A DNA stretch of 64,000 nucleotides, taken from Sphaerolaimus hirsutus. Its lineage: Eukaryota > Nematoda > Chromadorea > Monhysterida > Sphaerolaimidae. The notes below the pieces were generated by a model that worked only from the letters and a program-made list of their open reading frames with translations, searched no databases and had not been told where the DNA came from. Location of the stretch: assembly GCA_964036195.1 (NCBI GenBank), contig OZ038453.1, positions 14,359,206-14,423,205 of the forward strand, written 5' to 3'. The translations under genes and the position numbers were made by a program. Each line of letters opens with the position of its first letter. The first letter of the stretch is position 1. Shown in pieces: positions 49,601-55,845 of the stretch.

Positions 49601-52464
49601 GTAATAGACAAATTTGCAGAAGGAAAACCTGCATGCAGATTTGCCTGTTTGGCTTTGATTGTGGTAGCTGTACATTCTGCAACTATGGATCATGCCTGTA
49701 ACTTCACTTGTAGTTCAAGCTTAACTGAACCAACAAAAAATCATCAAAAAGTAGCCATAGTGGCCATAGGAAAGGAAACACTACGACAATTTCACAGTCT
49801 AGAAGCAGTGGGAATCACTGATGACCCCTATGCAATTGATGACAACATTGCAGAGGATATGATAATGAATAGCATAAAATTCAATAAAATTCATAAAATT
49901 AGAGGACCAATTACAACACCATTAGCACTGGGCCTACTCCTGAGGTTCAGGGCAGGCAATCTAGCATTAATTGCCGATATTGAAAAGGCATTTTTGCAAA
50001 TAGGATTGCATGACCAAGCTAGAGACTACACACAATTTTTCTGGCTGAAAGATGCCTCAAAACCAGTAACTGAAAATAACTTAATAGTACTTTGTTTTAA
50101 ACACATACTGTTTGGACTTGTCTGCAGCCCAGCAATTTTGGGAGCAGTCATAAAATACCATATAAATGTGACAATAAACAACATGAATGAATATGAAGAA
50201 AATGAAGGGGAACAAAACCAGTTGGCGATGATAATAAACAACATTTACGTCGATAACTTCATCATGAGTGTCACGAATGAAGTTGAAGCTTTAGAACTAT
50301 ATTACAAAGTCAAAGCTTTATTTAACCAATGTTCTATGAACATGAGGGAATGGCTGTCAAACTCCAGATCAGTCATGAAGGAAATAGCAGAAAACGACAG
50401 GAGTCCAAAGGTGAATAATCTTGTCACAGTAATGGGCATGAAATAAAATCACCAAACGAACATGCTGGCAATATCAACACCAAAATTGCAAATTGACAGC
50501 ATCACAACACCAACCAGATGAAACTTGAATAAATTATTGGTGTCAGCATATGACCCAATTGGGTTCACAGCACCTGTTTCACTGACCCTGAAATCCCAGT
50601 TGTCAATGCTGCTTCAAGAGACAAAAACAACACAATGGGATGAGCCAATTGAAGATAAATACAGATTGGAAAAACAATGGAAAAATGCCAGAAAACTGAA
50701 AATCGAGCCAGAAAATGGAAAAATGGCCTGGTAAAAAGGAAACGAAAAGGTAAAAAGTTTTCAGCCGGAAAACGGAAAAATGGGCCGAAAAAACGGAAAC
50801 GTAAAAAATTTTCAGCTGCCGGAAAACGGAAAACGGAAAGGTAAAAATTTTTCGGCTGCCGGAAAACGGAAAACGGAAAGGTAAAATTTTTTCGGCTGCC
50901 GGAAAACGGAAAACGGAAAGGTAAAAAATTTTCCTGCAGAAAGGCGGAAACGGAAAACGGAAACGGAAATTTGACACCCTAGCTGGTACTACATGTCCGC
51001 AGAGTAGAAATACATGTCGGCCGAGTCTAGATGTCGACCAGGCTTACATGTCTAGCGAGCCTATGTCGCTTGTGCATGCATTTCCTAAGTAACTGGGCAC
51101 GCTTTTTCCATCGCCAGTCTGATTCATTCCGTCAAGATTACCATATTCTGTCCAATTCAAAGGTGTTTGCAATCTTTGAACTTGTGCCGCTACTGTGAAA
51201 AGTGTCTCCCCAACTATACTCACCGAACATTTCCACCGATGCACTCAAACCGGCGGAATACATAAGCGGCCGTGTATTCCGAAAGTTCTCGGGTACCCGG
51301 TAGCGAATTTCCAACGGTGCGGGAAAAACTCGGACAACCTGCAGTGGAAAAATATTGTCATAGTTTTTGCTTTCTGCGTCGAGATTTTACAGTTTCGACG
51401 TCTTTTGAAGCATATCTATTCATTTTGTATGGAAACTATGTGCTTAATCCAGTGCACCATGGTGTTCATATTAGCTGGCGGATTCGTGGTGTTCTGCATG
51501 CTACGGTACTAGCCACTTCTAGTAACATTCCTTATAACTTGACGAACTTGGAACTGGAATCTGCCCCATAATCGCAACATAATTAGATACCCAGCTGGTG
51601 TATCCCCAATCCACCGTCAAAAGTCTGGATTATGAACTTACATCTTCCATGCTATAGCAAAAAATAGCATGCACTTTGCCACTATCCGCGTCGGCCAACT
51701 GCAAATGCGGCCAGGCGTCCGGACATCTACGGTTGAATTTTCCGACTGGAATTCGACGCGCTGTTAAGTTGGGATGCAAGTTAATCGATGGGGACTGATT
51801 CAAACGTAATGAACATCGAAAATATTCGAGGCGTCCACTTGTGAAAGTTGATAAATTTAAAATTTCGAAAATTGAGTGACCTTGAGTATTTGCTTGAATA
51901 ATTCCCCTCTTGATTAATTCTACATTGTTAGACAGTAAGGAAAAAATAATTCCCCCTTCGAATAACCCCCCCCCCCTTATGGCAAATGATTCATGAAGAA
52001 TATTTCGTGGAATGAGTTAAAGAAAAATGGCTGAAAATTCTCCCGAAATAATAATTCCTCCCCTTGAATAATTCTGCCTTGAATAGTACCCCCTCAAAAA
52101 AGAAATGCACAACATAAATATTTACTGGCTGCTGGCAAAAATATTTCAAGGTCGAATTCAATTTTCTATATCCCTGTAATTCACCAGGTTTGAATAATCC
52201 CAAAGCTAAATTTACACCAGCAGAGGTGTATACGTGAAAAAATACCAAAAATATCATACCAACCATCGTAAGGATTCAATTCAGGCAACCTCAAATCCTT
52301 CACTGTAAAGATAATATGGGCTCTGTCCAAATTGCGAGAATTCGGCGCAAAAACCCGCCAAGTACAGTTGGCAAGTTTGTGAGGGTAACCCGGTGTGACA
52401 AAGTGACGCACTTTTCGATCAAAGTTGATCCCCGTCGATGACAATTGTATGTCCCGTCCACATT
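24651..52464 (-). CDS. cubilin-like multi-CUB protein, C-terminal part
   Basis: A minus-strand gene built from repeated CUB domains, the roughly 110-residue beta-sandwich of cubilin, tolloid and related extracellular proteins. In-phase exons from 5' to 3' of the gene: 52260-52464, 51642-51837, 51224-51338, 51094-51192, 48610-48790, 46135-46391, 44915-45049, 39387-39511, 38408-38586, 36674-36795, 35903-36004, 35759-35811. The next clear exons are 34904-35063, 34587-34672, probably about 32900-33053, 28375-28442, 27503-27827, 25587-25628, 25123-25352 and the last, 24651-24851, with stop TGA at 24651-24653. At least six CUBs are visible. No EGF, protease or transmembrane segment was seen, so cubilin itself is only the nearest known architecture and an endocytic-receptor role is inference. 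The entry phase of exon 52464 shows that more exons lie upstream. The join 35759 to 34904 does not keep phase, and the region 27.8-34.5 kb is incompletely resolved. Introns hold most of the window's transposons. Confidence 0.85.
25395..25591. mobile_element. palindromic element with AAATGTCATGCAAAGTG words at an exon edge
   Basis: The arms CTGTAAATGTCAAATG and TCATGCAAAGTGTCAAAAGT recur inverted to 25565. The right tip, read on the minus strand, is CAGGTGCCAGTCC. The GT of this tip is the predicted splice donor of CUB exon 25587-25628. Related elements are at about 9730, 43563 and 55011. Confidence 0.6.
25927..27104. mobile_element. AATAAAAT-arm hAT-like element, degenerate
   Basis: Ends GGTTGGTTTTAGTAAAAT and TTTTGCCAACCCTG. 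The words TTTTATTTTATTTTATTCTG and AAATGTCATTAATAAAATAA occur in both arms. CTGAGCAT occurs at both edges. An internal stretch of about 250 bp is duplicated (about 26100-26400 and 26520-26830). Its right part resembles 46890-47245. Confidence 0.65.
27503..27827 (-). CDS. CUB-like exon (second half of a domain)
   Basis: A 325-nt exon after acceptor ATTACAG, ending at donor GTATGT. The frame reads FRIQIESLRRIDISD, HIFLVYTAFSRKVRF and ALKYAYTVTYTLQ, alternating hydrophobic strands as in CUB domains. Its exit phase (one base) fits the next exon at 25628. The matching first half was not found upstream. Confidence 0.6.
28375..28442 (-). CDS. short CUB-like exon inside a foldback element
   Basis: After an acceptor CCAG, the frame reads DGPNGTVYFFNELKLSHGG, a central CUB strand, and ends at donor GTGAGT. 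It does not keep phase with the next exon at 27827. A degenerate copy lies at about 28607-28660. Both sit between the arms of the inverted-repeat element 28017-30221, so it may be a captured or decayed exon rather than a used one. Confidence 0.4.
29165..29935. mobile_element. hAT-like element with TCGATATCG arms
   Basis: TIR TAGGGTTCAAA at both ends, exact duplication TTGGTAAC (29157-29164 and 29936-29943). The core of about 380 bp is clearly related to 11840-12250 of the copy at 10245, for example GTATCAGACAAATAACAATT. Confidence 0.92.
30259..30735. mobile_element. CCGTATTTCCTCG element, TA-flanked
   Basis: CCGTATTTCCTCGAAATACC and its inverse, with TA on both sides. G-run arms, with the core GAAACGTACGCAGACGTCGA. 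Almost identical to 31195-31632, pointing to recent movement. Confidence 0.85.
30770..31177. mobile_element. GGCGCCA-type MITE with a nested CCGTATTT-type fragment
   Basis: The left tip GGTTGGAAAAGCGCCATGGCG and right tip GCGCTTTTTACATTACTT recall the TAGTGATGTAAAA family. Between them, 31020-31135 holds AATAAACCCCCCTCGAATAA words of the CCGTATTT group. Confidence 0.5.
31195..31632. mobile_element. CCGTATTTCCTCG element, TA-flanked
   Basis: Same family and nearly the same sequence as 30259-30735, with a short internal deletion (loss of AGAATTGAATTG). TA at 31193-31194 and 31633-31634. Confidence 0.85.
31685..32074. mobile_element. CCGTATATCCTTGAATAA element, TA-flanked
   Basis: Left tip CCGTATATCCTTGAATAAAA, right tip GAGGTTATACGG, TA on both sides. 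The arms carry AATAACTCCCCC words, a subfamily distinct from the CGAAATACCCC one. Confidence 0.75.
32075..32610. mobile_element. AAACGTAAA-arm element, left end unclear
   Basis: The words GTAAACATATTTACTTTACG and ATACTCAAGTAC match the AAACGTAAA family, and the right end TTTAAACAACTCTG is the family tip. The left tip was not found. Confidence 0.4.
32900..34672 (-). CDS. probable CUB exons, partly resolved
   Basis: Exon 34587-34672 (acceptor TTTCAG, donor GTGAGT) reads MALDITFSDYSHALVNFE and then CIW, a plausible CUB C-x-W region. About 1.5 kb further along, 33053 down to about 32900 reads APERQKIIIRVDDW and KKNVCAIYM, a central CUB strand; its acceptor after CATGCCAG keeps phase with the first exon. 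The array-bearing element 33621-34354 and the repeat array 34378-34580 lie between. The lower end of the second exon is not certain. Confidence 0.45.
33621..34354. mobile_element. hAT-like element with TTTACACTTACAC arms
   Basis: TIR CAGAGTTG and inverse CAACTCTG, exact duplication GGCTCATG (33613-33620 and 34355-34362). The arms are TTACACTTACACTT and AAATACCCG words. An inserted GGGGGTTGGGG... CCTACTAGACCCCTAG segment lies at about 33940-34068. Confidence 0.87.
34378..34580. repeat. GCGCGCACATATG array, palindromic
   Basis: Seven CGGC(G/A)(C/T)GCACATA-type words followed by their inverse, with the tip GTGCGTAGGAGGCCTGCCCC. Same family as 7948-8050. CUB gene intron. Confidence 0.55.
34904..36795 (-). 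CDS. CUB domain encoded by four exons, one junction out of phase
   Basis: Exon 36674-36795 (TTSIVATDDRRRAVYRF, HSCAY), exon 35903-36004 (FNYTANKRVWVRLSAINW), exon 35759-35811 (HLYARHIYEQRKVAKS, donor GTGAGT) and exon 34904-35063 (LCGANPDPIEWISE, GVAIAAVIG, YRFDVEYQIY) cover a CUB. The first three join in phase. The third ends in phase 0, while the fourth needs two incoming bases for its CUB frame. The long inverted-repeat element at 35121-35711 lies in that intron. The first Cys of the domain looks lost. A missed exon, an assembly indel or decay would explain the mismatch. Confidence 0.7.
35121..35711. mobile_element. long-inverted-repeat element with CAGATTTAATT ends
   Basis: The tip CAGATTTAATT is matched at both ends. 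The arms run about 290 bp each with long exact blocks, such as GTAGGGTAGGGCGTACACCC, CACATGCACTGAGAGCAAGG and GAAAGTATGCCTTAAGGTC. No target duplication was recognised. It lies in the CUB intron whose flanking exons are out of phase. Confidence 0.75.
36142..36342. mobile_element. CCGTATTTTCTCGAATAG element, TA-flanked
   Basis: CCGTATTTTCTCGAATAG and its inverse with TA on each side, and internal GGAACTATTCGAG words. A lone right half of the CGAAATACCCC subfamily follows at about 36360-36494. Confidence 0.75.
36941..37330. mobile_element. TTTCGAA-arm element, truncated
   Basis: The left tip TAACGATGGCAAACC matches the intact element at 54225. The arms are TTTTCGAATTTTT words. The right tip is missing; the half foldback element 37360-37944 begins there. 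Confidence 0.6.
37360..37944. mobile_element. right half of the TAAACACCTTCCCGG foldback
   Basis: Collinear with about 28880-29155 plus 29944-30221, without the nested TCGATATCG element, and ending CCGGAAGGTGTTTA. It gives an empty-site view for the insertion at 29165. Confidence 0.7.
37945..38370. mobile_element. AATAGAACGGCAC-type element
   Basis: The words AATAGAACGGCAC and CCAATAGAACGGC occur at both ends in opposite orientation. The right end GAAGAAATACGG is followed by TA, linking it to the CCGTATTT group. The left tip is eroded. Confidence 0.5.
38408..45049 (-). CDS. CUB domain encoded by three exons
   Basis: Exon 44915-45049 holds CGDALEV, SILITPPNENG and ECFWQFY. Exon 39387-39511 holds GGRVLLNFTRVDLWDG and CVDFVQ. 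Exon 38408-38586 holds VFDGHTRFHPKLGSSICG, GTISVLFHSEIGSN and GVMLQYSAIQR. Joined, they give a textbook CUB with all four Cys positions and consistent phases. The 5.4-kb intron 39512-44914 contains the element that carries the BEL/Pao fragment. Confidence 0.88.
38644..38833. mobile_element. TACTCGGCGGAC-family MITE
   Basis: Left tip TACTCGCGGACATCACAC, right tip GGTCCGACGAGCA, and the family core GTTTTTCATCGTAATATTCC. Confidence 0.7.
38906..39366. mobile_element. CCGTAAATTC element with GTCGCATTATTGG words
   Basis: Tips CCGTAAATTC and GATTTACGG with TA outside. The right arm repeats GGGGGTCGCATTATTGGA five times. It ends 20 bp before CUB exon 39387-39511. Confidence 0.7.
39540..39887. mobile_element. 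CCGTATTTCCTCG element, TA-flanked
   Basis: CCGTATTTCCTCGAAACCCC at the left, GAGACATACGG at the right, TA on both sides. It starts 29 bp upstream (in gene orientation) of the CUB exon at 39387-39511. Confidence 0.7.
40152..40325. mobile_element. GGCGCCA-type palindromic MITE
   Basis: GCCGCCATGGCGCC at the left and GGAAATGGCGCCAGGATGCGGG at the right, with an internal run of GGCGCC and TGGCGCC words. Tips are degenerate. Confidence 0.45.
40330..41110. other. CUB gene intron without recognised feature
   Basis: AT-rich sequence with no TIR, array or family-like open frame. It lies between the GGCGCC element and the CCGTATTT element. Confidence 0.4.
41358..43301. mobile_element. hAT-like element with CGGAAAACGG arms carrying a BEL/Pao fragment (copy 1)
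   Basis: TIR TAGGGTGTCAAA and exact inverse, flanked by the exact duplication ATCTACAC (41350-41357 and 43302-43309). Each arm has about six CGGAAAACGGAAAGGTAAAA units, inverted between arms. The cargo, about 41640-43050, is not a transposase but part of a BEL/Pao pol gene. The TIR fits the hAT pattern YARNG. 1944 bp. Confidence 0.92.
41796..43048 (+). pseudogene. captured BEL/Pao reverse-transcriptase fragment (copy 1)
   Basis: Two plus-strand frames (41796-42092 and 42089-42760) and a third after a stop (to about 43048) cover the protease-RT linker and RT of a BEL/Pao retrotransposon. Seen motifs: AIGKETLQQFHSLEAVGI, SCRIVYDGSAG, LRFRAGNLALIVDIEKAF, FGLVCSPAILGAVIKYHL, the YLDN box and MREWLSNS. 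After the stop, YDPIGFTAPVSLTLK and WDEPIEDKY belong to the region following the RT. A frame change near 42070 and stops break it. No LTRs, gag, RNase H or integrase are present. Confidence 0.88.
43556..44638. mobile_element. TACTCGGCGGAC-family MITE interrupted by a TTAAGAGTTAAAAG foldback
   Basis: Outer tips TACTC and GTCCGCCGAGTA with TA outside. The inner element at about 43563-44328 has tips CAGGTGCCGGTTCCGCAAGT and inverse ACTTGCGGAACTGGCCCCTG, a left arm of GTTAAGAGTTAAAAG words and a right arm of TTAACTCAACTC words. Confidence 0.7.
44101..44290 (+). repeat. 50-bp tandem repeat
   Basis: A unit of 50 bp starting TTTGACTCAACTTTTAACC repeats almost perfectly three to four times inside the right arm of the foldback at 43563-44328. 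Confidence 0.75.
45098..45394. mobile_element. CCGTATTTGCTTGAATAATCCCC element, TA-flanked
   Basis: CCGTATTTGCTTGAA and inverse TTCAAGCAAATACGG, TA on each side. The arms carry TCGAATAATCCCCCC words. Same subfamily as 63501-63877. It lies 49 bp from the CUB exon at 44915-45049. Confidence 0.8.
45431..45948. mobile_element. hAT MITE with GGACGTATCCAGG ends
   Basis: Ends CAAGGACGTATCCAGG and CCTGGATACGTCCCCG, exact duplication ATTACATC (45423-45430 and 45949-45956). The core has a direct repeat, AATTTCGCTTTATAT and ACTTTACATACATATAAAGT, and GGCGCTGGCGCCA words. Confidence 0.88.
46135..48790 (-). CDS. CUB domain encoded by two exons
   Basis: Exon 48610-48790 begins ECGGNITLEREDVYPSTP and continues to NLRCVYNFF and HKFRLAIASVHF, a clean CUB start. 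Exon 46135-46391 supplies the second half (DCAKFSHTIYEGF, GKTCYFKG, ALTVVMETSVAD, WFMYVSRKI). The intron between them (46392-48609) is largely the foldback element at 46584-48093. Confidence 0.82.
46584..48093. mobile_element. 1.5-kb foldback with GGCGCAGGCTTGCTTGG ends
   Basis: The left arm GGCGCAGGCTTGCTTGGCATC, GTTGCGGGGGTCCCACGG and GCTCAGCTAGCTATCT is inverted at 48004-48093. Two inner hairpins follow: ATGTGCGTACCGGGCAGATG arrays (46690-46850, 47260-47425) and a pair of arms at about 47455-47660 and 47800-47985. TAT occurs on both flanks. It fills most of a CUB intron. Confidence 0.75.
49330..50981. mobile_element. hAT-like element with CGGAAAACGG arms carrying a BEL/Pao fragment (copy 2)
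   Basis: TIR TAGGGTGTCAAA and inverse, flanked by the exact duplication GCTGGTAC (49322-49329 and 50982-50989). Arms and cargo are collinear with copy 1 at high identity, but about 290 bp (41921-42214 of copy 1) are replaced by a 16-bp filler. 1652 bp. Confidence 0.92.
49649..50734 (+). pseudogene. captured BEL/Pao reverse-transcriptase fragment (copy 2, internally deleted)
   Basis: One open frame of 265 codons (49649-50446), then after a stop a second frame (50525-50734) with YDPIGFTAPVSLTLK. It shares AIGKETLRQFHSLEAVGI, LRFRAGNLALIADIEKAF, the YVDN box and MREWLSNS with copy 1. A change relative to copy 1 (CAA for TAA at about 49744) leaves the N-terminal part open. The deletion removes RT segments around SCRIVYDGSAG, so enzymatic activity is not expected. 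Confidence 0.86.
51094..52464 (-). CDS. CUB domain encoded by four exons (5'-most resolved in the window)
   Basis: Exon 52260-52464 carries the canonical CUB start: CGRDIQL, TPGYPHKLANCTWRVFAP, then a hydrophobic strand IIFTVKDLRL. Exon 51642-51837 follows in phase (GRLEYFRCSLRL, RRCPDAWPHLQLAD), then 51224-51338 (PLEIRYRVPENF, GLSASVEMF, the last CUB strand) and 51094-51192 (LNWTEYGNLDG), an inter-domain linker. The donor of 51642-51837 is a strong GAT|GTAAGT. All four junctions keep phase, and the exit phase fits the exon at 48790. Confidence 0.82.
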
Positions 52465-53015
52465 CTGGAATGGGTGGGGGGTTAATTTAAGAGTCAGGCG
52501 TCGAAGATTTTACGTTTTTGTCCGCGCATCATTTTGTGTCCTTTTATGGTGTAAGCATGATATCCCAGTGGTCGAAGATCAATGTTTCGTGCGACTTTTC
52601 TGTGAAGTGAAGTGGACTGGCGCCAACACCATAATAAAAACGTGCCATCGCGGTTTTGGCGCTTGGCGCCACTTTTCGGTATCTTTGGAGCCATTAAAGT
52701 AGCCCTTCCGTCGAAGTGTCGGCTTAGTGCAGTCTTTTTTCATCTCCAGACGTGAATGGAAAAGAATCACCAGCCCCCATCTTTTTGTCGCGATTTTCTC
52801 TTATTTTTGTGATGACCATTCATATTCAGATTTCATACACCCAAACACAACGCACCAGAAAAAAAACATTTTAGACGCGATGGTATTTTGATTTATTGTA
52901 ATTGCCGTTGTCTATCGTGTTCTGTCGCACAAAGTGAAAAAGACTAGTCGGTAATTTTAAGAACTGCGCCATACATGCGTTTTCTGACGTTCGCATTTGA
53001 GGATACATGAAGTAG
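52465..53015. other. intron-like stretch upstream of the first resolved CUB exon
   Basis: Contains a GGCGCCA-type palindrome at about 52618-52697 (tips degenerate). No convincing further CUB exon was found; the minus-strand frame at 52579-52770 has no family resemblance. Confidence 0.35.
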
Positions 53016-53018
53016 ATA

Positions 53019-53796
53019 CCGTAAATCCTCGAATAAGTCCCCTCTTGTGAGCGTGAGGAAAAATAACTCCTCCTCCAATAACTCCCCCCACTGTGATGGG
53101 TAGGAAACATTTCACATTTACAAAAACATTTTACCATATTTCCTCGAATTACCCCCCGGGGGGTTTATTTTTCAGAGTGGAAATTTTGAGGAGGGGGGTT
53201 TATTATTTCGCGAGAAATTTTTTGAAATCCCAGTAGTAAATCGTTGTTTGTAACGTACACAGACGTCGAAAAATGCGAAAAAACCGCCATTTATAATACT
53301 ATATAGACTTATATAACTACGAAGACGGTATAAACCCTGTTCTAACATAACACAGTCATTGTTTTTCACGTGTGTTCTGCGTTTCCAGGAGCTTTTGTCA
53401 TCTACGTTCTCTATACACTGAAATTGGGGGCGGGGGTATTTCAAGGGGGGGGGTTATAAATTCAAAGTGTCCATTTTGAGGGAGTATTTCGAGAGGGGGG
53501 TATTTCGAGGGGGGTATTTCGAGGTAATACAGTATGTATTTTTTATGTAAATATATGTATTATTATTTTGCAGCTAGAGTTCACTCACATTGATTTCACT
53601 GCATGAATTATGAACAAATGATTTATGTTGCCAAATTTACCACATTTGTGCAGTAAATTAATTACACATTTTACTAAAAATTCTGATGAAAATATAACCC
53701 CCCCCCCCTCGAATAACTCCCACCCTCGAATAAGTCCCTCCTCAAAAAATACTGATGGAAAAATAACTCCCCGGGGACTTAATCGAGGATTTACGG
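53019..53796. mobile_element. nested CCGTAAATCCTCGAATAAG and CCGTATTT-type elements
   Basis: Outer tips CCGTAAATCCTCGAATAAG and GAGGATTTACGG, with TA at the right. An inner CGAAATACCCC-type element spans about 53134-53532 (left tip CCATATTTCCTCG). A further AATAATACC-type left end starts at about 53804 and closes near 53909 (TTCACGGTA). Confidence 0.65.
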
Positions 53797-53999
53797 TAAT
53801 ATACAGTATTTGCTTGAATAATACCACCCCCCCAAATAGTTCTGCCCTGTAAGGATTGAAGAGGACTGACGAAAAAAATCCTCCTAGAATAATTCCCCCT
53901 TTCACGGTATACAATCAATGTGTTGTGTTCGATTTGAACAAAAACGGCATTTTATTGTGTTAATCAAGCATATTTTGCGGAATGAGTGGATAGGCGTTA

Positions 54000-54200
54000 A
54001 GTGGCGCGCTTCTACGCTCTTCCATCAGCATCAACACTTCCCGATGCTGGCACCTCCAAAGTATGGAATGAAGCGTGATTCACGCAATATAAGATGCGTG
54101 AAGTGTCTTCACACAAATTTTCGTGAAGCGTTGCGAAGCGCTAGTGTGGAGGATTAAGCGTTGGGAAGCGTCAGCGTGAAGGTACTTCACGCCGCTGCAC
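54000..54200. repeat. GAAGCGT-word cluster
   Basis: GAAGCGT, GAAGCGTTG and CGTGAAG words recur eight or more times, partly inverted (ACGCTCTTCC, CTTCACGCC). It looks like another small word-array element; the edges are not certain. Confidence 0.4.
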
Positions 54201-54224
54201 CGTACAACCTTTTTTGCTGTGGAC

Positions 54225-55453
54225 TAACGATGGCAAACCCTCCAAAAAAAAGTATTTAAATTTTTGAGTGTTTTTTCCAAAATGAATTTTCGAATTTTCG
54301 AATTTTTCCTGAAATTAATTTTCGAATTTCGAATTTAATTTTCGAATTTTCGAATTTTCGAATCTTTTTTGGCAATTTTCGAATTTTTTTGGCCATTTTT
54401 CGAATTTTTTCAAATAATTTTCAAATTTTTTTGGAAAAATATTGAATCTGAAGCTTTAAACAAAGAATTTGGACTGTTTTGGAAGTGGCTATACTCGGCA
54501 GACATGCTAATCTACAAATAGATATGATTTATATCTTTGGCTGGCAGACAGCCAACTGAAAACTTGTGAACTGATTCACCACTGCACTCCATTTCATCCT
54601 GACTCCGAACCAGTTCAGTCAGCCGTAAGTTCACTGTGGACTGCGGTTATGACATGATGGAGTGTTACCACCAGAAAAATGTAGGGTGTAATTTTGCCCG
54701 AGTATAGCACACTGGGCATACTCAGTGCATACAGTGCTAACTGCACGAAATATGGGTACTTCTCAAACCAATACTCAAAACCACTCTTATACTCCAGCGA
54801 CATTACACCTACAATGAAATCCACCATAACCCATCTGAATAAAAGAACAAACAAAAAAATGTTCATCATATTTATCAAAGCAATTTGATTAATATGATGA
54901 AAATTTTTTATGTTTGTTCTTTTATTCAGATGGGATATGGTAGGTGACATTATAAAGTGTAATGTCGCTGGAGTTTACCTTTGATCAAATCTCTTCTACT
55001 TATAAATATGTGCAGTTCCTATGTGCAATCCCAGACACCTGAAAATGCTCTGTGAAATGTCAAATGTTATGCAAAGTGTCTAAAGTCATGGAAATGCTGT
55101 GGAAAATGGCAAATATGTTTGCCATTGTTCCAGGGCATTTTCATAACTTTTGACACTTTGCATGACATTTCACATTTTACAGGGTAGTTTACATTTCAAC
55201 GTTTTTGGACCTTTTTTCTGTTTTGTTTCGCTTTTTCATAAGCACCGCGTATCAATTTTCGTTGTATTTAGTACGTTGAACTTAAGGTGCCTTGAATTGC
55301 CTGAAAAATTCGAAAAGTATTTTCGAATTTTCGAATTTTTTGAAAAATAAATCGATTTTTAAGTGTTTTTTCTAGGGGTGAAATAAAAATTCGAAAATTC
55401 CGGAAAAATTCGAAAATGTTTTCGAATTTTCGAATCTTTTTTTGCCATCGTTA
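54225..55453. mobile_element. hAT-like element with TTTCGAA arms
   Basis: TIR TAACGATGGCAAA and inverse TTTGCCATCGTTA, exact duplication CTGTGGAC (54217-54224 and 55454-55461). The arms are TTTTCGAATTTTCGAATTTT words. Two elements are nested in it: a TACTCGGCGGAC-type MITE (54492-54975) and an AAATGTCATGCAAAGTG palindrome (about 55011-55195). Confidence 0.87.
54492..54975. mobile_element. TACTCGGCGGAC-family MITE nested in 54225-55453
   Basis: Left tip TACTCGGCAGACATG, right tip ATGTCGCTGGAGT. The internal inverted pair CATAACCCATCTGAATAAAA and TTTTATTCAGATGGGATATG makes a strong hairpin around 54820-54940. Confidence 0.65.
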
Positions 55454-55845
55454 CTGTGGACACATCATAAATACACCCAATTTCTGCTGTGTTCCAACTC
55501 TTTTGAAGTTTTCGAATTTTTATTTCAGTCCTAGAGCAATTCAAATTCGAAAAAGATTATGCAGTCGCGATTATCAGCTTTTTCAAGTAAAACACGTAAA
55601 TTTTACCCAAAGTGTCGTCTGAAACTCCAAATGGGTTAAAAAGAATTCCACCCCATTTAAACCAAAGTCACAAAAAATGGGCCCTTGAAAACCTGATGGC
55701 TATTTGTGCCGTCAACAAGTCATTAACATAAATATTTCATTTTTACTGCGGCTGTGTAAGGTTGGCCACAGCGGACGCGACGGCAAAATAGACAAAAAAA
55801 ATAAGAAACCATCGTTGATAAGGCTATTTCGAGATTTCACAACTA

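Larger units (their letters stand above)
48893..51075. mobile_element. element of CTCGGCGGACATGTA words, host of Pao-carrying copy 2
   Basis: Left segment 48893-49329 and right segment 50990-51075 carry CTACATGTC, ACTCGGCGGACATGTA and GTCGACATGTA words in opposite orientation. The insertion 49330-50981 separates them. Outer tips are not sharply defined. Confidence 0.55.

Noticed and set aside
41796-50734. Two independent BEL/Pao retrotransposon insertions
   Set aside because: No LTRs, gag or integrase are present. Both copies end at the same points inside identical arms with TIRs and 8-bp duplications, which fits capture by a DNA element better.
51195-51571. Plus-strand open frames of about 100 codons
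   Set aside because: They are antisense to CUB exon 51224-51338, whose minus-strand frame keeps phase with its neighbours and has domain similarity.
52579-52770. Minus-strand frame upstream of the first CUB exon as a further exon
   Set aside because: It crosses a GGCGCCA-type palindrome, has no CUB pattern and no convincing splice sites.
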